This document shows, in pieces, positions 1 to 9,767 of a stretch of 64,000 nucleotides of DNA. A program made the translations under genes and the position numbers. The stretch is from the NCBI RefSeq assembly GCF_014202315.1, contig NZ_JACHGN010000003.1, positions 310,001-374,000 of the forward strand, written 5' to 3'. A model generated the notes under the pieces. It was not told where the DNA came from. It searched no databases and saw nothing but the letters and a program-made list of their open reading frames with translations. Position 1 is the first letter of the stretch, and every line of letters starts with the position of its first letter. The DNA is from Thermocatellispora tengchongensis. Its GTDB lineage: Bacteria; Actinomycetota; Actinomycetes; Streptosporangiales; Streptosporangiaceae.

Positions 1-333
1 TTCGACCGGGTGGACCCCGGCATGCGGATCGCCCGCCAGGAGGTCTTCGGCCCGGTCCTGTCGGTGATCGACTTCGACGACCCGGAGGAGGCGGTGCGCA
101 TCGCCAACGGCACCGAGTACGGCCTGGCCGCGGCGGTGTGGACGCGCGACCTGTCCACCGCCCACCGCATGTCCCGCGCGGTGCGCGCGGGCACGGTCTG
201 GGTGAACTGCTTCGACGACAGCGACATCACCGTGCCGTTCGGGGGCTACGCGCAGTCGGGCTTCGGCCGCGACAAGTCCCTGCACGCCCTGGACAAGTAC
301 ACCCAGTTCAAGACCACCTGGATCAAGCTGTGA
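1..333 (+). CDS. aldehyde dehydrogenase, C-terminal part (PuuC-like)
   Basis: The gene is cut by the left window edge; only the last 110 codons are present. They carry the C-terminal NAD-dependent aldehyde dehydrogenase core: EVFGPVLSV, the YGLAAAVWT segment and the late FGGYAQSGFGRDKSLHALDK stretch. The last motif resembles gamma-glutamyl-gamma-aminobutyraldehyde and betaine-aldehyde dehydrogenases. The catalytic Cys lies upstream of the window, so the active site cannot be checked. The next gene starts inside the stop codon (GTGA) and encodes a gamma-glutamyl-GABA hydrolase-like protein. That pairing favours a role in the gamma-glutamylated putrescine (Puu) route, oxidising the aldehyde before the glutamyl group is removed. 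The assignment to PuuC rather than another ALDH subfamily is inference. Confidence 0.85.
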   Translation, partial: FDRVDPGMRIARQEVFGPVLSVIDFDDPEEAVRIANGTEYGLAAAVWTRDLSTAHRMSRAVRAGTVWVNCFDDSDITVPFGGYAQSGFGRDKSLHALDKYTQFKTTWIKL

Positions 334-1112
334 CCCCCGTGGTGCGCCGCGAGGAAGTCGATCCCGGGCCGCTGCGGGCGCAGGGCCCGAGGGTGGCCGT
401 CCTGGTCTCGCTCAACTTCCCCGGCATGACCGAGCACGTGGCCGGGCTGGTGCGCTCCTTCACCCGCACCGCGCTGGAGAGCCTGGCCGAGGCGGGCGCG
501 CGCCACACCCTCATCGACACCTCCGACCACGCCGCCCTGGACGACCCGGCCCGCACCGCCGCCGGGCACGACGGCCTGCTCCTGCTCGGTGGCGGCGACG
601 CGGACCCCGCCCTCTACGGCCTGACCGGCCCCGCCCCCAACTCCTACGGCGTGGACCGCCGCGCCGACGACCACAGCATCGCCGCCATCCGCGCCGCCGT
701 CGCCGCGGGCCGCCCGGTCCTGGGCATCTGCCGAGGCTCCCAGCTCATCAACCTCGCCTACGGCGGCACCCTCATCCCCGACCTGGAGGACTACCACCTG
801 CACCACGGCCCGCCGGGCGCCCCCCTGTTCCTGGACGAGAAGGTCACCGTGCTCCCCGGCACCCGCCTGTCGGGCCTGGTCTCCGGCCCGCGCCTGACCG
901 TCCGCTCCGGCCACCACCAGGCCGTCGCCGAGGTGGGCGAGGGCCTGACCGTGGCGGCCAGGGCCGACGACGGCGTGATCGAGGCCGTGGAACACCCCGC
1001 CCACTGGCTGGTGGGCGTCCAATGGCACCCCGAGGACCCGGCCGGCTCCGCCACCCACCGCCGTGAGATCTTCACCGCCCTCACCACCGCCTGCGCGCGA
1101 GGGCCGAGGTGA
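330..1112 (+). CDS. class I glutamine amidotransferase-like hydrolase (PuuD/peptidase C26)
   Basis: This 260-residue protein has the peptidase C26 fold of gamma-glutamyl-GABA hydrolases. The nucleophile is Cys134 in LGICRGSQ and the other catalytic residues are His233 and Glu235 in VQWHPE. An LLLGGGDADP loop supplies the oxyanion region. It would release GABA (or another amine) from a gamma-glutamyl adduct in the cytoplasm. I chose GTG 330 because it overlaps the dehydrogenase stop by 4 bp, typical of translational coupling; GTG 339 or 342 are possible. The open frame extends upstream to about 138, but that part lies inside the preceding gene in another frame. Closest alternative: another class I GATase acting on a gamma-glutamyl metabolite. 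Confidence 0.88.
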   Translation: MTPVVRREEVDPGPLRAQGPRVAVLVSLNFPGMTEHVAGLVRSFTRTALESLAEAGARHTLIDTSDHAALDDPARTAAGHDGLLLLGGGDADPALYGLTGPAPNSYGVDRRADDHSIAAIRAAVAAGRPVLGICRGSQLINLAYGGTLIPDLEDYHLHHGPPGAPLFLDEKVTVLPGTRLSGLVSGPRLTVRSGHHQAVAEVGEGLTVAARADDGVIEAVEHPAHWLVGVQWHPEDPAGSATHRREIFTALTTACARGPR

Positions 1113-1200
1113 GAGCGCGGCGCGCAGGCGGATCGAGCGGGACGGTGTAACGGTCGCCCACGCGCTCGCCCCGCCCAGGCGGGCCGCCATCAGGGCCGCT

Positions 1201-1231
1201 CGCCGGAGCCGGTTCGTGGCCGGCTCCGGCG
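1201..1231. terminator. perfect 12-bp hairpin between convergent genes
   Basis: CGCCGGAGCCGG at 1201-1212 pairs perfectly with CCGGCTCCGGCG at 1220-1231 around a 7-nt loop (TTCGTGG). It sits between the ends of the hydrolase (+) and P5C dehydrogenase (-), so it can stop both transcripts. There is no T tract, as is usual for actinomycete terminators. Confidence 0.7.
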
Positions 1232-1244
1232 TGCGGGTCCTGGG

Positions 1245-2870
<1,626 letters not shown>

Positions 2871-2884
2871 GGTGAGAACCTCGA

Positions 2885-3814
2885 TTACTTCGTGGAGGTG
2901 AGCGAACGCAGGAAGAAGGCCAGATTGGCCGGGCGCTCGGCGAGACGGCGCATGAAGTAGCCGTACCAGTCGTCGCCGTAGGGCACGTAGACGCGCACCG
3001 TGCCGCCCGCGCGGGCCAGGGCCTCCTGCTTGTCGGGCCGGATGCCGTAGAGCATCTGGTACTCGTAGGCGTCGCGGCCCCGCCCCGTCTGGTCGGCGAG
3101 CAGCTCGGTGATGGCGATCAGCCGGTCGTCGTGCGTGGCCACCATGGGGTAACCCTTCCCCGACATGAGGATACGCAGGCATCGCACGTACGCTTTGTCC
3201 ACCTCCGCCTTGCTCTGGTACGCCACCGAGGCGGGTTCGGCGTACGCGCCCTTGACCAGGCGCACCCGCGACCCCTCGTGGGACAGGTCGCGGCAGTCGG
3301 CCTCGGTGCGGAACAGGTAGGACTGCAGGGCCACGCCGGTGCCGGGGAAGTCGGCGCGCAGCTCGCGCAGGATGCCCAGGGTGGAGTCCACGGTGGTGTG
3401 GTCCTCCATGTCCAGGGTCACGGTGGTGCCGGCGGCGCGGGCGGCGGCGCAGATCTCCCTGGCGTGGGCGAGCGCGATCCGCTCGCCGTCGCCGCCCAGG
3501 GCCTGGCCGACCGCCGACAGCTTCACCGACACCTCGGCCCGAGGGCCCAGCTCCAGCGGGGCGAGGGCGTCCAGCAGCGCGACGTACGCCTTGGCGGTGT
3601 GCGCGGCGGCGTCGGCGTCGCGGGTCTCCTCCCCGAGGTGGTCCACGGTGACCGCGAGGCCCGCGCCGGTCAGCCGCCGGATCGCCGCGACGGCGCTCGC
3701 GGTGTCCTCGCCGGCGACGAACCGCTCCACCACCCGGCGGGTGAGCGGGAATCCGGACACGGCACGCCGTACGAGCGTGCTGCGGGACGCGGCGAGAAGG
3801 GCGGTACCGAGCAT
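2885..3814 (-). CDS. pruB: proline dehydrogenase (monofunctional)
   Basis: A 309-residue FAD-dependent proline dehydrogenase with a TIM-barrel fold, oxidising L-proline to P5C and passing electrons to the quinone pool. Recognisable blocks include TLDMEDHTTVD, LVKGAYAEPASVAY, MVATHDDRLI and the C-terminal VRVYVPYGDDWYGYFMRRLAERPAN (given as landmarks in fragments: VRVYVPYG, WYGYFMRRL, ERPAN), the substrate-binding YxxRRLAER-type motif of the family. The start ATG 3814 (MLGTALLAAS) gives the usual length; earlier in-frame codons run through the divergent promoter region. It is first in a two-gene operon with pruA and divergent from a PucR-type regulator, the normal arrangement for actinobacterial proline use. 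Confidence 0.94.
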   Translation of the reverse strand: MLGTALLAASRSTLVRRAVSGFPLTRRVVERFVAGEDTASAVAAIRRLTGAGLAVTVDHLGEETRDADAAAHTAKAYVALLDALAPLELGPRAEVSVKLSAVGQALGGDGERIALAHAREICAAARAAGTTVTLDMEDHTTVDSTLGILRELRADFPGTGVALQSYLFRTEADCRDLSHEGSRVRLVKGAYAEPASVAYQSKAEVDKAYVRCLRILMSGKGYPMVATHDDRLIAITELLADQTGRGRDAYEYQMLYGIRPDKQEALARAGGTVRVYVPYGDDWYGYFMRRLAERPANLAFFLRSLTSTK

Positions 3815-3890
3815 GGAAGCAGGGTAAAACGCGAGGTCAGCAGGGTTCCATGGACATCCGCCACGGTTGCGTTCCCCCTTCTTCATACAT

Positions 3891-3901
3891 TTGTACGACA
3901 A
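3891..3901. promoter_or_regulatory. small inverted repeat in the proline divergent promoter
   Basis: TTGT-ACG-ACAA is the only AT-rich symmetric element in the 94-bp gap between proline dehydrogenase (start 3814, minus) and the regulator (start 3909, plus). Flanking bases (CATT...AATG) extend the symmetry imperfectly. It is a candidate operator for the divergent regulator; this is inferred from position only. Confidence 0.35.
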
Positions 3902-3908
3902 TGGGGGC

Positions 3909-4991
3909 GTGCAAGAGGACCTGCAGGAGTCGGTGGACGAGATCGCCCGCCTGCTCGGCGCGTCCGCCACGCTGGAGGACCGGTCCTTCCAGCTCCTGGC
4001 CTACGCGGCGCAGAGCGGCGCCATCGACCACGTGCGCCAGGAGTCGATCCTGCGCCGCCGGGCCACCGACCTGGTGCGCGAGTACTTCGAGGGCTACGGC
4101 ATCGCCCACGCCGAGGGCCCGGTGCGCATCCCGGCCGACGCCGCCCTCGGCGTGCTGGCGCGGGTGTGCGTGCCGCTGCGCCACGGCGGCGTGACGTACG
4201 GCTATCTGTGGCTGCTCGACTCCGGCGCGATCACCGACGAGCGGCTGGCCCAGGTGCGGCCCCTGGTCGCGCGGGCCGCCGCCGCGCTGGCCCAGGACGC
4301 GCGCAGCCGCCAGGACCTCGGCGGGCTGCTGGACGAGCTGTTCTCCGCCGACCCCGAGCGCCGCGCCGGCGCGCTGGCCCGCCTCGGCCCGCGCGGGCCG
4401 GTCGCCGCCGCGGCCGTGCGGGCCGCGCCCGACCGGGTCGCGCCGCTGTGGACCCTGCCCCGCGGCGTCCTGGCCCGGCCGCCCGCCATCGACGCGCCGG
4501 GCGACGAGGCCGTGGTCGCGCTGCTGGCGCCCGCCCGGATCGCCGCCGACGTCGCGGCCCGGGTCCAGGCGATGTACGGCACGAGCGCCGGCGTGGGCGC
4601 GCCCCGCGAGGAGCCCGGCGAGGCGTGGCGGAGCTGGCGCGAGGCCCGCCAGGCGCTCACCGTGGCCGAGCGGGTGCCCGGCCACGGCCCGGTTGCGGCC
4701 TGGGCCGGCCTCGGCGTGTACAAGATGCTCACCAAGCTGCCCCCCGACGACCTGCGCGAGCTGGCGGGCGAGGCCGCCGGGCTGCTCGCCGACCCCGAGC
4801 TCGCCCACACCGTGGAGACCTACCTCGACCGCGGCGGCCACGTCCAGCAGACCGCGGCGGCGCTCGGCGTGCACCGCCAGACCCTCTACTACCGGCTGGC
4901 CAAGGCCGAGCGGATCGCCGCCGCCGACCTGTCCGACGGCGAGACCCGCCTGCGGCTGCACCTGGCGCTGAAGGCGGCCCGGGTGCGCTGA
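3909..4991 (+). CDS. PucR/CdaR-type transcriptional activator of proline catabolism (PutR-like)
   Basis: A 360-residue regulator of the PucR family. The N-terminal two thirds look like the GAF-like sensor segment of this family. The C-terminus holds the PucR helix-turn-helix: LAHTVETYLDRGGHVQQTAA followed by LGVHRQTLYYRLAKAERI. Such proteins (PutR in Streptomyces and Corynebacterium, PruR in mycobacteria) activate proline dehydrogenase and P5C dehydrogenase genes when proline is present. Its divergent position next to both genes supports that role. I chose GTG 3909; a TTG at 3867 also keeps the frame but lies within the promoter gap. No clear Shine-Dalgarno precedes 3909, so the message may be nearly leaderless. 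Confidence 0.85.
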   Translation: MQEDLQESVDEIARLLGASATLEDRSFQLLAYAAQSGAIDHVRQESILRRRATDLVREYFEGYGIAHAEGPVRIPADAALGVLARVCVPLRHGGVTYGYLWLLDSGAITDERLAQVRPLVARAAAALAQDARSRQDLGGLLDELFSADPERRAGALARLGPRGPVAAAAVRAAPDRVAPLWTLPRGVLARPPAIDAPGDEAVVALLAPARIAADVAARVQAMYGTSAGVGAPREEPGEAWRSWREARQALTVAERVPGHGPVAAWAGLGVYKMLTKLPPDDLRELAGEAAGLLADPELAHTVETYLDRGGHVQQTAAALGVHRQTLYYRLAKAERIAAADLSDGETRLRLHLALKAARVR

Positions 4992-4997
4992 CTCCCC

Positions 4998-5022
4998 GGG
5001 GCCCCGGCGGGTCCGGGGCCCC
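4998..5022. terminator. GC-rich hairpin between convergent genes
   Basis: GGGGCCCCGG (4998-5007) and CCGGGGCCCC (5013-5022) form a perfect 10-bp stem with a 5-nt loop, just after the regulator stop and before the end of the convergent glycosyltransferase gene. It could serve both transcripts. Confidence 0.65.
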
Positions 5023-5041
5023 GGCGGGCGACGCGGCCGGG

Positions 5042-6250
5042 TCAGTGGGCGGCGGTGAGGTGGCGAGAGGAGCGCGACGTCTCCAGCGCCTCCTCATAGA
5101 CGCGCAGGAGCTCGTGGCTGATCCGCTCGAAGGAGTAGCGGGACCGTACGCGGTCGGCCCCGGCGTAGCCCAGGGCGGCGCGGCGGGTCGGGTCGGCCAG
5201 CAGCTCGCGGGCCAGCCGGGCGGTGCGGGCGGGGTGCCCCGGGGGCACCAGCACGCCGGTCACGCCGTCGAGCACGGCGTCGAGGTGCGCGCCCACGGCG
5301 GAGGCGATCACCGGGACGCCGCAGGCCATGGCCTCCAGCGCCACCACGCCGGCCGCGGCCTCCTCGGGCAGCGACAACACCGCGTCGGCGCTGCGGATCA
5401 GCTTGGCGGCCGTGGCGGGCGAGACCTGGCCCAGGATGGTGACCCGGTCGTCCACGCCCACCTCCTTGGCCAGGATGCGCAGCCGGTGCGCCTCCATGTC
5501 GGTGCCCAGCCGCTCGGCCGGCGGGCCGCCCGCGATGACCAGCTCGGCGTCCGCGACGCCCTCCAGCGCGCGTACGGCGGTGTGGGCGCCGTGCTCCCGG
5601 CCGAGCGGGCCGATGTGGAGCAGCCGGGGCCGCTTGCCGCGGGCGGCGGCGGGACCGTGGCGGCGGTAGCGCTCGATGTCGATGCCGCAGGGCACGACGC
5701 AGATGTGGTGCCGGGGCACGCCGAGCCGGATCAGCTCCGACTCCTCATCGCCGCACCGGGCGATGACCGCGGTGGCGGTGCGGCCGAGGGCGCGCGCCAG
5801 GCGTACGCGCTTGGCGTCCTCGCCGACGGGCGCGCCGTGCTGCCAGATGGAGGGACCCAGGCGCGGCAGCGTCTGGGTGACGGGCACGTCCAGGCCGTCG
5901 GCGGCGGCGATGGCGGCCAGCCCGCCGGTCCAGGAGAAGGCGTGCACGATGTCGGGACGGTCGGACTCCCAGCGCCGGTGCAGCCGGGCGCCGAACTCGG
6001 GCGCGTACTTCAGCGCCTCGTCCTCGGGCAGGCTCTCCGCCGGCCCGGCGGGGACGTGCTCGACGGTCAGCCCGTGGGCGATGCGCGTCTTCGGCTTGCG
6101 TTCGGGAGAGTCGAGCCGGGCGTATATGGTCACCCGGTGCTCACGGCCCAGTTCGCGTGCGACCGCATAAAGGTGCGCTCGCTGGGCAGCGGCATCGGAG
6201 TGGTCGATGGTGTCGGTGGCGGCGTCGGAAGCGACGATGGCTATGTTCAC
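5042..6250 (-). CDS. glycosyltransferase family 4
   Basis: A 402-residue GT-B glycosyltransferase. The N-terminal acceptor domain begins NIAIVASDAA; the C-terminal nucleotide-sugar domain has a glycosyl-transf_1 core with LLHIGPLGREHG, RVTILGQVS and the EX7E region LSLPEEAAAGVVALEAMACG, followed by GVPVIASAVG. It transfers a sugar from a nucleotide donor to an unknown acceptor in the cytoplasm. The GTG at 6250 is chosen because protein similarity starts there and a GAGG precedes it. The gene stands alone, flanked by a convergent regulator and by a same-strand phosphatase that ends 148 bp upstream of it. A clear promoter precedes it. Donor and product cannot be named from sequence. Confidence 0.88.
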   Translation of the reverse strand: MNIAIVASDAATDTIDHSDAAAQRAHLYAVARELGREHRVTIYARLDSPERKPKTRIAHGLTVEHVPAGPAESLPEDEALKYAPEFGARLHRRWESDRPDIVHAFSWTGGLAAIAAADGLDVPVTQTLPRLGPSIWQHGAPVGEDAKRVRLARALGRTATAVIARCGDEESELIRLGVPRHHICVVPCGIDIERYRRHGPAAARGKRPRLLHIGPLGREHGAHTAVRALEGVADAELVIAGGPPAERLGTDMEAHRLRILAKEVGVDDRVTILGQVSPATAAKLIRSADAVLSLPEEAAAGVVALEAMACGVPVIASAVGAHLDAVLDGVTGVLVPPGHPARTARLARELLADPTRRAALGYAGADRVRSRYSFERISHELLRVYEEALETSRSSRHLTAAH

Positions 6251-6338
6251 TGCACACCTCGGGGAAGGAGCTGGGCATGCTGAATCGCCCGGTGATCCCT
6301 GGGTGTGCCTGTGTCTTAAGCACCCGCAGACGTATGTG

Positions 6339-6366
6339 ACCATACCCTGCTTCGTGTCTTTGGCAA
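6339..6366 (-). promoter_or_regulatory. sigma-70-type promoter for the glycosyltransferase
   Basis: On the minus strand TTGCCA (6366-6361) and TATGGT (6344-6339) are separated by 16 bp, a good housekeeping -35/-10 pair in an otherwise very GC-rich region. The start point would fall near 6332, giving a leader of about 80 nt ahead of GTG 6250. Confidence 0.5.
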
Positions 6367-6397
6367 ACCTCCTGAATCTCGGCGAATCCCCGTGTAT

Positions 6398-8275
6398 CTA
6401 GCGAACCCGGAGCGCCATGATGACGATCTCGTCGTAGTAGCGCCCCTGCGAGAACGCGTTGCGGTCCTCCTCGATGGTCTTCACCACGGTGGCCGGCGGC
6501 TGGCCCACGCAGCGGGTCAGCACGTCGGTGAGGCGGTCCTCGCCGTACGCCTCGCCGCGCTCGTCGCGCAAGGCCACCAGCCCGTCGGAGTAGAACACCA
6601 GCGTGTCGCCCGGCGTCAGCGTCAGCTCCTCGGTGCTCATCTCGGCCTCGTCGTCGATGCCCAGCGGCACCCCGCCGCCCGTCGCGAAGCGCACGTTGCC
6701 GTCGGGCTGGAGCAGCGCGGCCGGGTGGTGGCCCGCCGAGGCCAGCATGATCCGCCGCCCCCGGTCCCTGGCCCGCACGAATCCCGCCAGCGCCATCACG
6801 AACATCCCGCTGCCCTGCATCAGCAGCGCCTGGTTCACCTTCCGGATGACCTCGCCGGGGTCGGACTCCCACACGCTCAGCACGCGCAGCCCGTTGCGCA
6901 CCAGGGCGCTGACCGAGGCGGCCTCCTCGCCCTTGCCGCAGGCGCCGCCCAGGGCGAACCCCCAGCCGTCCTTTATCGGGAAGGCGTCGTAGAACTCCGC
7001 GCCCACCGAGCCAGGCCCGGAGCCGCTGTGGTAGATCGCCGCGGCCTCGAAGCCGGGGATGTCGGGCAGGTGCGCCGGCACCACGCTCGCCTGCAGGGCG
7101 TCGGCCGCCTCGCTCCTGGTCTGGAACGCCCGCTGCGCCTCAAGTTCCAGCCCCAGGTGCGCGCCGATCTCCTCCATCACGCCGAGGTCGGCCAGGGTGA
7201 ACGGCTCGCGCCCGCTCTGCCGCACCAGCGTCAGCGCGCCCTGCACGCCGAGCCCCTTGGGGATCGGCACGCACAGCAGCGAGCCCGCGCCGATCGCGCG
7301 CAGCACCGGCGTGCCGTCGGGCAGGTCGCCGAGCGCGGTCTCGTCCTCCACCATCTCCTGCACCACGCCCGAGCCCTGCTCCATCACCCGGTTCACGATC
7401 GGGGTGGCCGCCGGGTCCAGGCGCTCGATCTGGCGCACCAGGCCGGTCACCGGCTCGTTCTGGGGGCCGTGCACCGCCGCGCGTACCAGGGGGGCGTCAC
7501 GGATCACGTCGGCCAGCACCCAGTCGGCCGTCTCGGTGGCCAGCAGCCGCGTCGCCCGCGCCAGCGCCACGGGACGGCGCAGGCTCTCGCTGTCCAGCAG
7601 CAGCCGGCCCATCCGGGCCAGCAGCTCCTGCCGCCGCGCCGAGGCCAGCAGCAGCGCCGCGTCGGACATCTCCACCCGCCCGGCCGGCCGCTCCGGCAAC
7701 TGCACCTCGGTGGGCAGCGCCACCGCCACCACCATGTCCAGCGGCTCGCCCGGCATGGCCAGCCGGGTGAGCACGAGCTGCACGGTGTGCGCCCGGCCCT
7801 GGTGCGCCAGCCGGGTCTGGAAGGCGGCGGGCTGCCCCGTACGCTGCACCGCGCTCAGGTGGGAGCGGAACGCCGCCCGCCGCGAGACGTCCACCAGCAG
7901 CGGGAACGGCCGCCCGACCAGGTAGCCCGCCGGGCTGCCCAGCAGCCGGGAGGTCTCGGCGTTGATCCGGCGCACCACGCCGCCGCTGTCCATGATGATC
8001 ACCGGCACCGGGAAGGTGCGGAAGATCTGCCGCATCAGCTTGTGCTCGCGCTGAGATCCGCCCTCGCGGGCGCTGGACCTCCGCGAGACCTTGCGCAGTT
8101 CGGCCAGCGCCGTGCCGAGGAGCTCGGCGGCGGTGTCGAGCTCCGCGAGTGCCGCGTCAAGTGTGGGCCCCAGGTCGCCCGGGTAGGTGGCCCTGGCCTC
8201 ACGCAGGGAGGACACCCGGGCGCCCAGGTCGCCCAGGGCCTGCTCCAGCGTCGGCAGCCCGTTCACGTCGGTCAA
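6398..8275 (-). CDS. PAS-GAF-PP2C (SpoIIE/RsbU-type) serine phosphatase with altered metal site
   Basis: A 625-residue cytoplasmic signalling protein. A short helical N-terminus is followed by a PAS domain (about 85-200), a GAF domain (about 225-395) and a C-terminal PP2C/SpoIIE domain (about 415-625). Proteins of this type dephosphorylate STAS anti-anti-sigma factors to release sigma factors. The expected partners (STAS protein 9164-9541, sigma factor, RsbW-like kinase) lie next door. The YSDGLVALRDERGE block near residue 562 is normal. The metal-binding blocks are not: the usual GGDxYD reads GAEFYD, and the usual GDVxGKG reads GGACGKG near residue 440, so one Asp ligand is Gly. TTG 8275 is chosen because GAGGA precedes it by 6 nt; no ATG fits. 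Confidence 0.88.
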   Translation of the reverse strand: MTDVNGLPTLEQALGDLGARVSSLREARATYPGDLGPTLDAALAELDTAAELLGTALAELRKVSRRSSAREGGSQREHKLMRQIFRTFPVPVIIMDSGGVVRRINAETSRLLGSPAGYLVGRPFPLLVDVSRRAAFRSHLSAVQRTGQPAAFQTRLAHQGRAHTVQLVLTRLAMPGEPLDMVVAVALPTEVQLPERPAGRVEMSDAALLLASARRQELLARMGRLLLDSESLRRPVALARATRLLATETADWVLADVIRDAPLVRAAVHGPQNEPVTGLVRQIERLDPAATPIVNRVMEQGSGVVQEMVEDETALGDLPDGTPVLRAIGAGSLLCVPIPKGLGVQGALTLVRQSGREPFTLADLGVMEEIGAHLGLELEAQRAFQTRSEAADALQASVVPAHLPDIPGFEAAAIYHSGSGPGSVGAEFYDAFPIKDGWGFALGGACGKGEEAASVSALVRNGLRVLSVWESDPGEVIRKVNQALLMQGSGMFVMALAGFVRARDRGRRIMLASAGHHPAALLQPDGNVRFATGGGVPLGIDDEAEMSTEELTLTPGDTLVFYSDGLVALRDERGEAYGEDRLTDVLTRCVGQPPATVVKTIEEDRNAFSQGRYYDEIVIMALRVR

Positions 8276-8380
8276 TGCACGTCCTCACGAGCGATGGAAC
8301 CGTTCATGTGTAGACGCTACGCCACATGCCGGGACTCATCGATCCGGGGAATAACCTTAGAGGGAGGGGAAGGGGACCTC

Positions 8381-9133
8381 GTGCCGCCTCGTGAAGTTGA
8401 GAAGACAGAGCTGATACGCCCTGTCCTGGTGCGGGACCTCGCTGCCCTGGGCAGGGTGACCGGCGAGACGTCCAGTGAGTCCGTGCTGCGCGGGCTCGTG
8501 GCCACGCTCGTCAGCGGCGTGCCCGGCTGCTCCGGCGGCTCGGCCGAGCTGTGGATCGACGAACGGGTCCTGCTCACCGCCTCCCACAGCGAGCTGATCG
8601 CGCTGGCCGAGAGCGAGGCGGAGGCCCACGAGGGACCCGCCACCGAGGCCCGCGCCACGCGCTCCATCGTGGTGATCGGCGACGTCTTCCACGAGCCGCG
8701 CTGGCCCGGCTACGCCGGCATGGCCACCCGCTGCGGCGTCCGCTCCGCGGTGATCATGCCGATCGCGGTCGAGCCCGCGCTGCTGCTGCTCGGCCTGTAC
8801 TCCGTGCGCCCCAACGCCTTCGGCGCGCGGGCGGTGGTCCCGCTCGCCGAGATGCTGGCCGAGCAGGTCGCGGTGGCGCTGGGCAACATGTGGGACTTCG
8901 ACGAGGTGCGCACCGACGCCGCCCAGATGCACGAGGCCCTGGCCGGCCGGGCCGTGATCGACCAGGCCAAGGGCATCATCATGCAGATCAGCGGATGCAC
9001 CGCCGACGAGGCGTTCGACGAGCTGCGCCGCGTCTCGCAGCACCACCAGGTCAAGATCGCCGACCTGGCCCGGCTGCTGGTCAGCGAGCACCAGAACGGC
9101 AACGGCAGGTCCGGCACGCTGCCCTGGAACTGA
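8381..9133 (+). CDS. GAF-ANTAR RNA-binding antiterminator
   Basis: A 250-residue protein with an N-terminal GAF sensor (about 25-165) and a C-terminal ANTAR domain (about 180-240: QMHEALAGRAVIDQAKGIIM, then DEAFDELRRVSQHHQVKIADLA). ANTAR proteins bind two-hexaloop RNA elements and prevent transcription termination. The GAF domain may sense a small ligand or redox state. GTG 8381 is preceded by a strong purine-rich ribosome site (AGGGAGGGGAAGGGG). The gene is divergent from the PP2C phosphatase, sharing a 105-bp promoter gap, which suggests joint stress control. No obvious paired-hexaloop target was recognised nearby. Confidence 0.9.
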   Translation: MPPREVEKTELIRPVLVRDLAALGRVTGETSSESVLRGLVATLVSGVPGCSGGSAELWIDERVLLTASHSELIALAESEAEAHEGPATEARATRSIVVIGDVFHEPRWPGYAGMATRCGVRSAVIMPIAVEPALLLLGLYSVRPNAFGARAVVPLAEMLAEQVAVALGNMWDFDEVRTDAAQMHEALAGRAVIDQAKGIIMQISGCTADEAFDELRRVSQHHQVKIADLARLLVSEHQNGNGRSGTLPWN

Positions 9134-9163
9134 GCTCCTGGAAGCCGGCCCCGGCCGCCCGGC

Positions 9164-9541
9164 TCAGGAGCCGAAGGCGGCCAGGGCGTCGTCCAGGGTG
9201 TCGTACAGCGGCAGCCGCTGCGCCAGCCCCGTCACCCACATCACCTTCGTCTTGGCGTACTGCACCCCCACCAGCGCGAACCTGCCGCCGGAGGAGACGC
9301 TGCCCTGCCAGTGGTGCACGATCAGCCCGAGCGCCCGCGAGTCCATGAACGACACCTCGCTCAGGTCGAGGATCATGTCGGGACCGTGCACCGCCGCCGT
9401 CTCGGCGAGATGTCCGGCGAACTGCTCGCGGGTCGTCGCGTCGAGGACGCCGTCCACCCTGACCACCACGATGTCCCCCGCGAGGTCGGAGGTCAGCCGC
9501 AACGCCTCCGACGCCTCGCCGTTCTCCGGCATGCCCACCAC
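9164..9541 (-). CDS. STAS-domain anti-sigma factor antagonist
   Basis: A single STAS domain of about 122-125 residues, the SpoIIAA/RsbV type. The phosphorylation loop reads LDLSEVSFMDSRALGLIVHH; the Ser of MDS is the residue normally phosphorylated by the RsbW-type kinase, although the following SG of the family (DSSG) is RA here. It would free a sigma factor by binding the kinase in its unphosphorylated form. GGAGG lies 5 nt before GTG 9541 and 8 nt before GTG 9538; ATG 9532 is also possible. The gene ends 30 bp from the convergent ANTAR gene and is divergent from the sigma factor gene. Confidence 0.88.
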   Translation of the reverse strand: MVGMPENGEASEALRLTSDLAGDIVVVRVDGVLDATTREQFAGHLAETAAVHGPDMILDLSEVSFMDSRALGLIVHHWQGSVSSGGRFALVGVQYAKTKVMWVTGLAQRLPLYDTLDDALAAFGS

Positions 9542-9767
9542 TCGCGCCTCCTCGCCACCGAGCCCAATGGCGCACAGCGCCAGCCCACACCATGGGCCAA
9601 GAGCAACCTTACTGTTACCTGGAAGGCAGCAATACTCTCGAAATCGGGGGAATGCTCCATCCCAGAGGTCCAGCAGAGCGGCCTCGTCTCGAAGATCGCG
9701 TGAGACGTGCTCGTCTGCATGGGCTTTTGCCGGACGGCGCGTCTGCGTACCCATATGAGGAGCAGCG

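Noticed and set aside
3131-6283. A 1050-codon plus-strand open frame crossing three genes.
   Set aside because: It runs antisense to proline dehydrogenase and the glycosyltransferase and through the regulator in another frame. Its Gly/Arg/Ala-rich translation has no domains. It results from GC-rich third positions.
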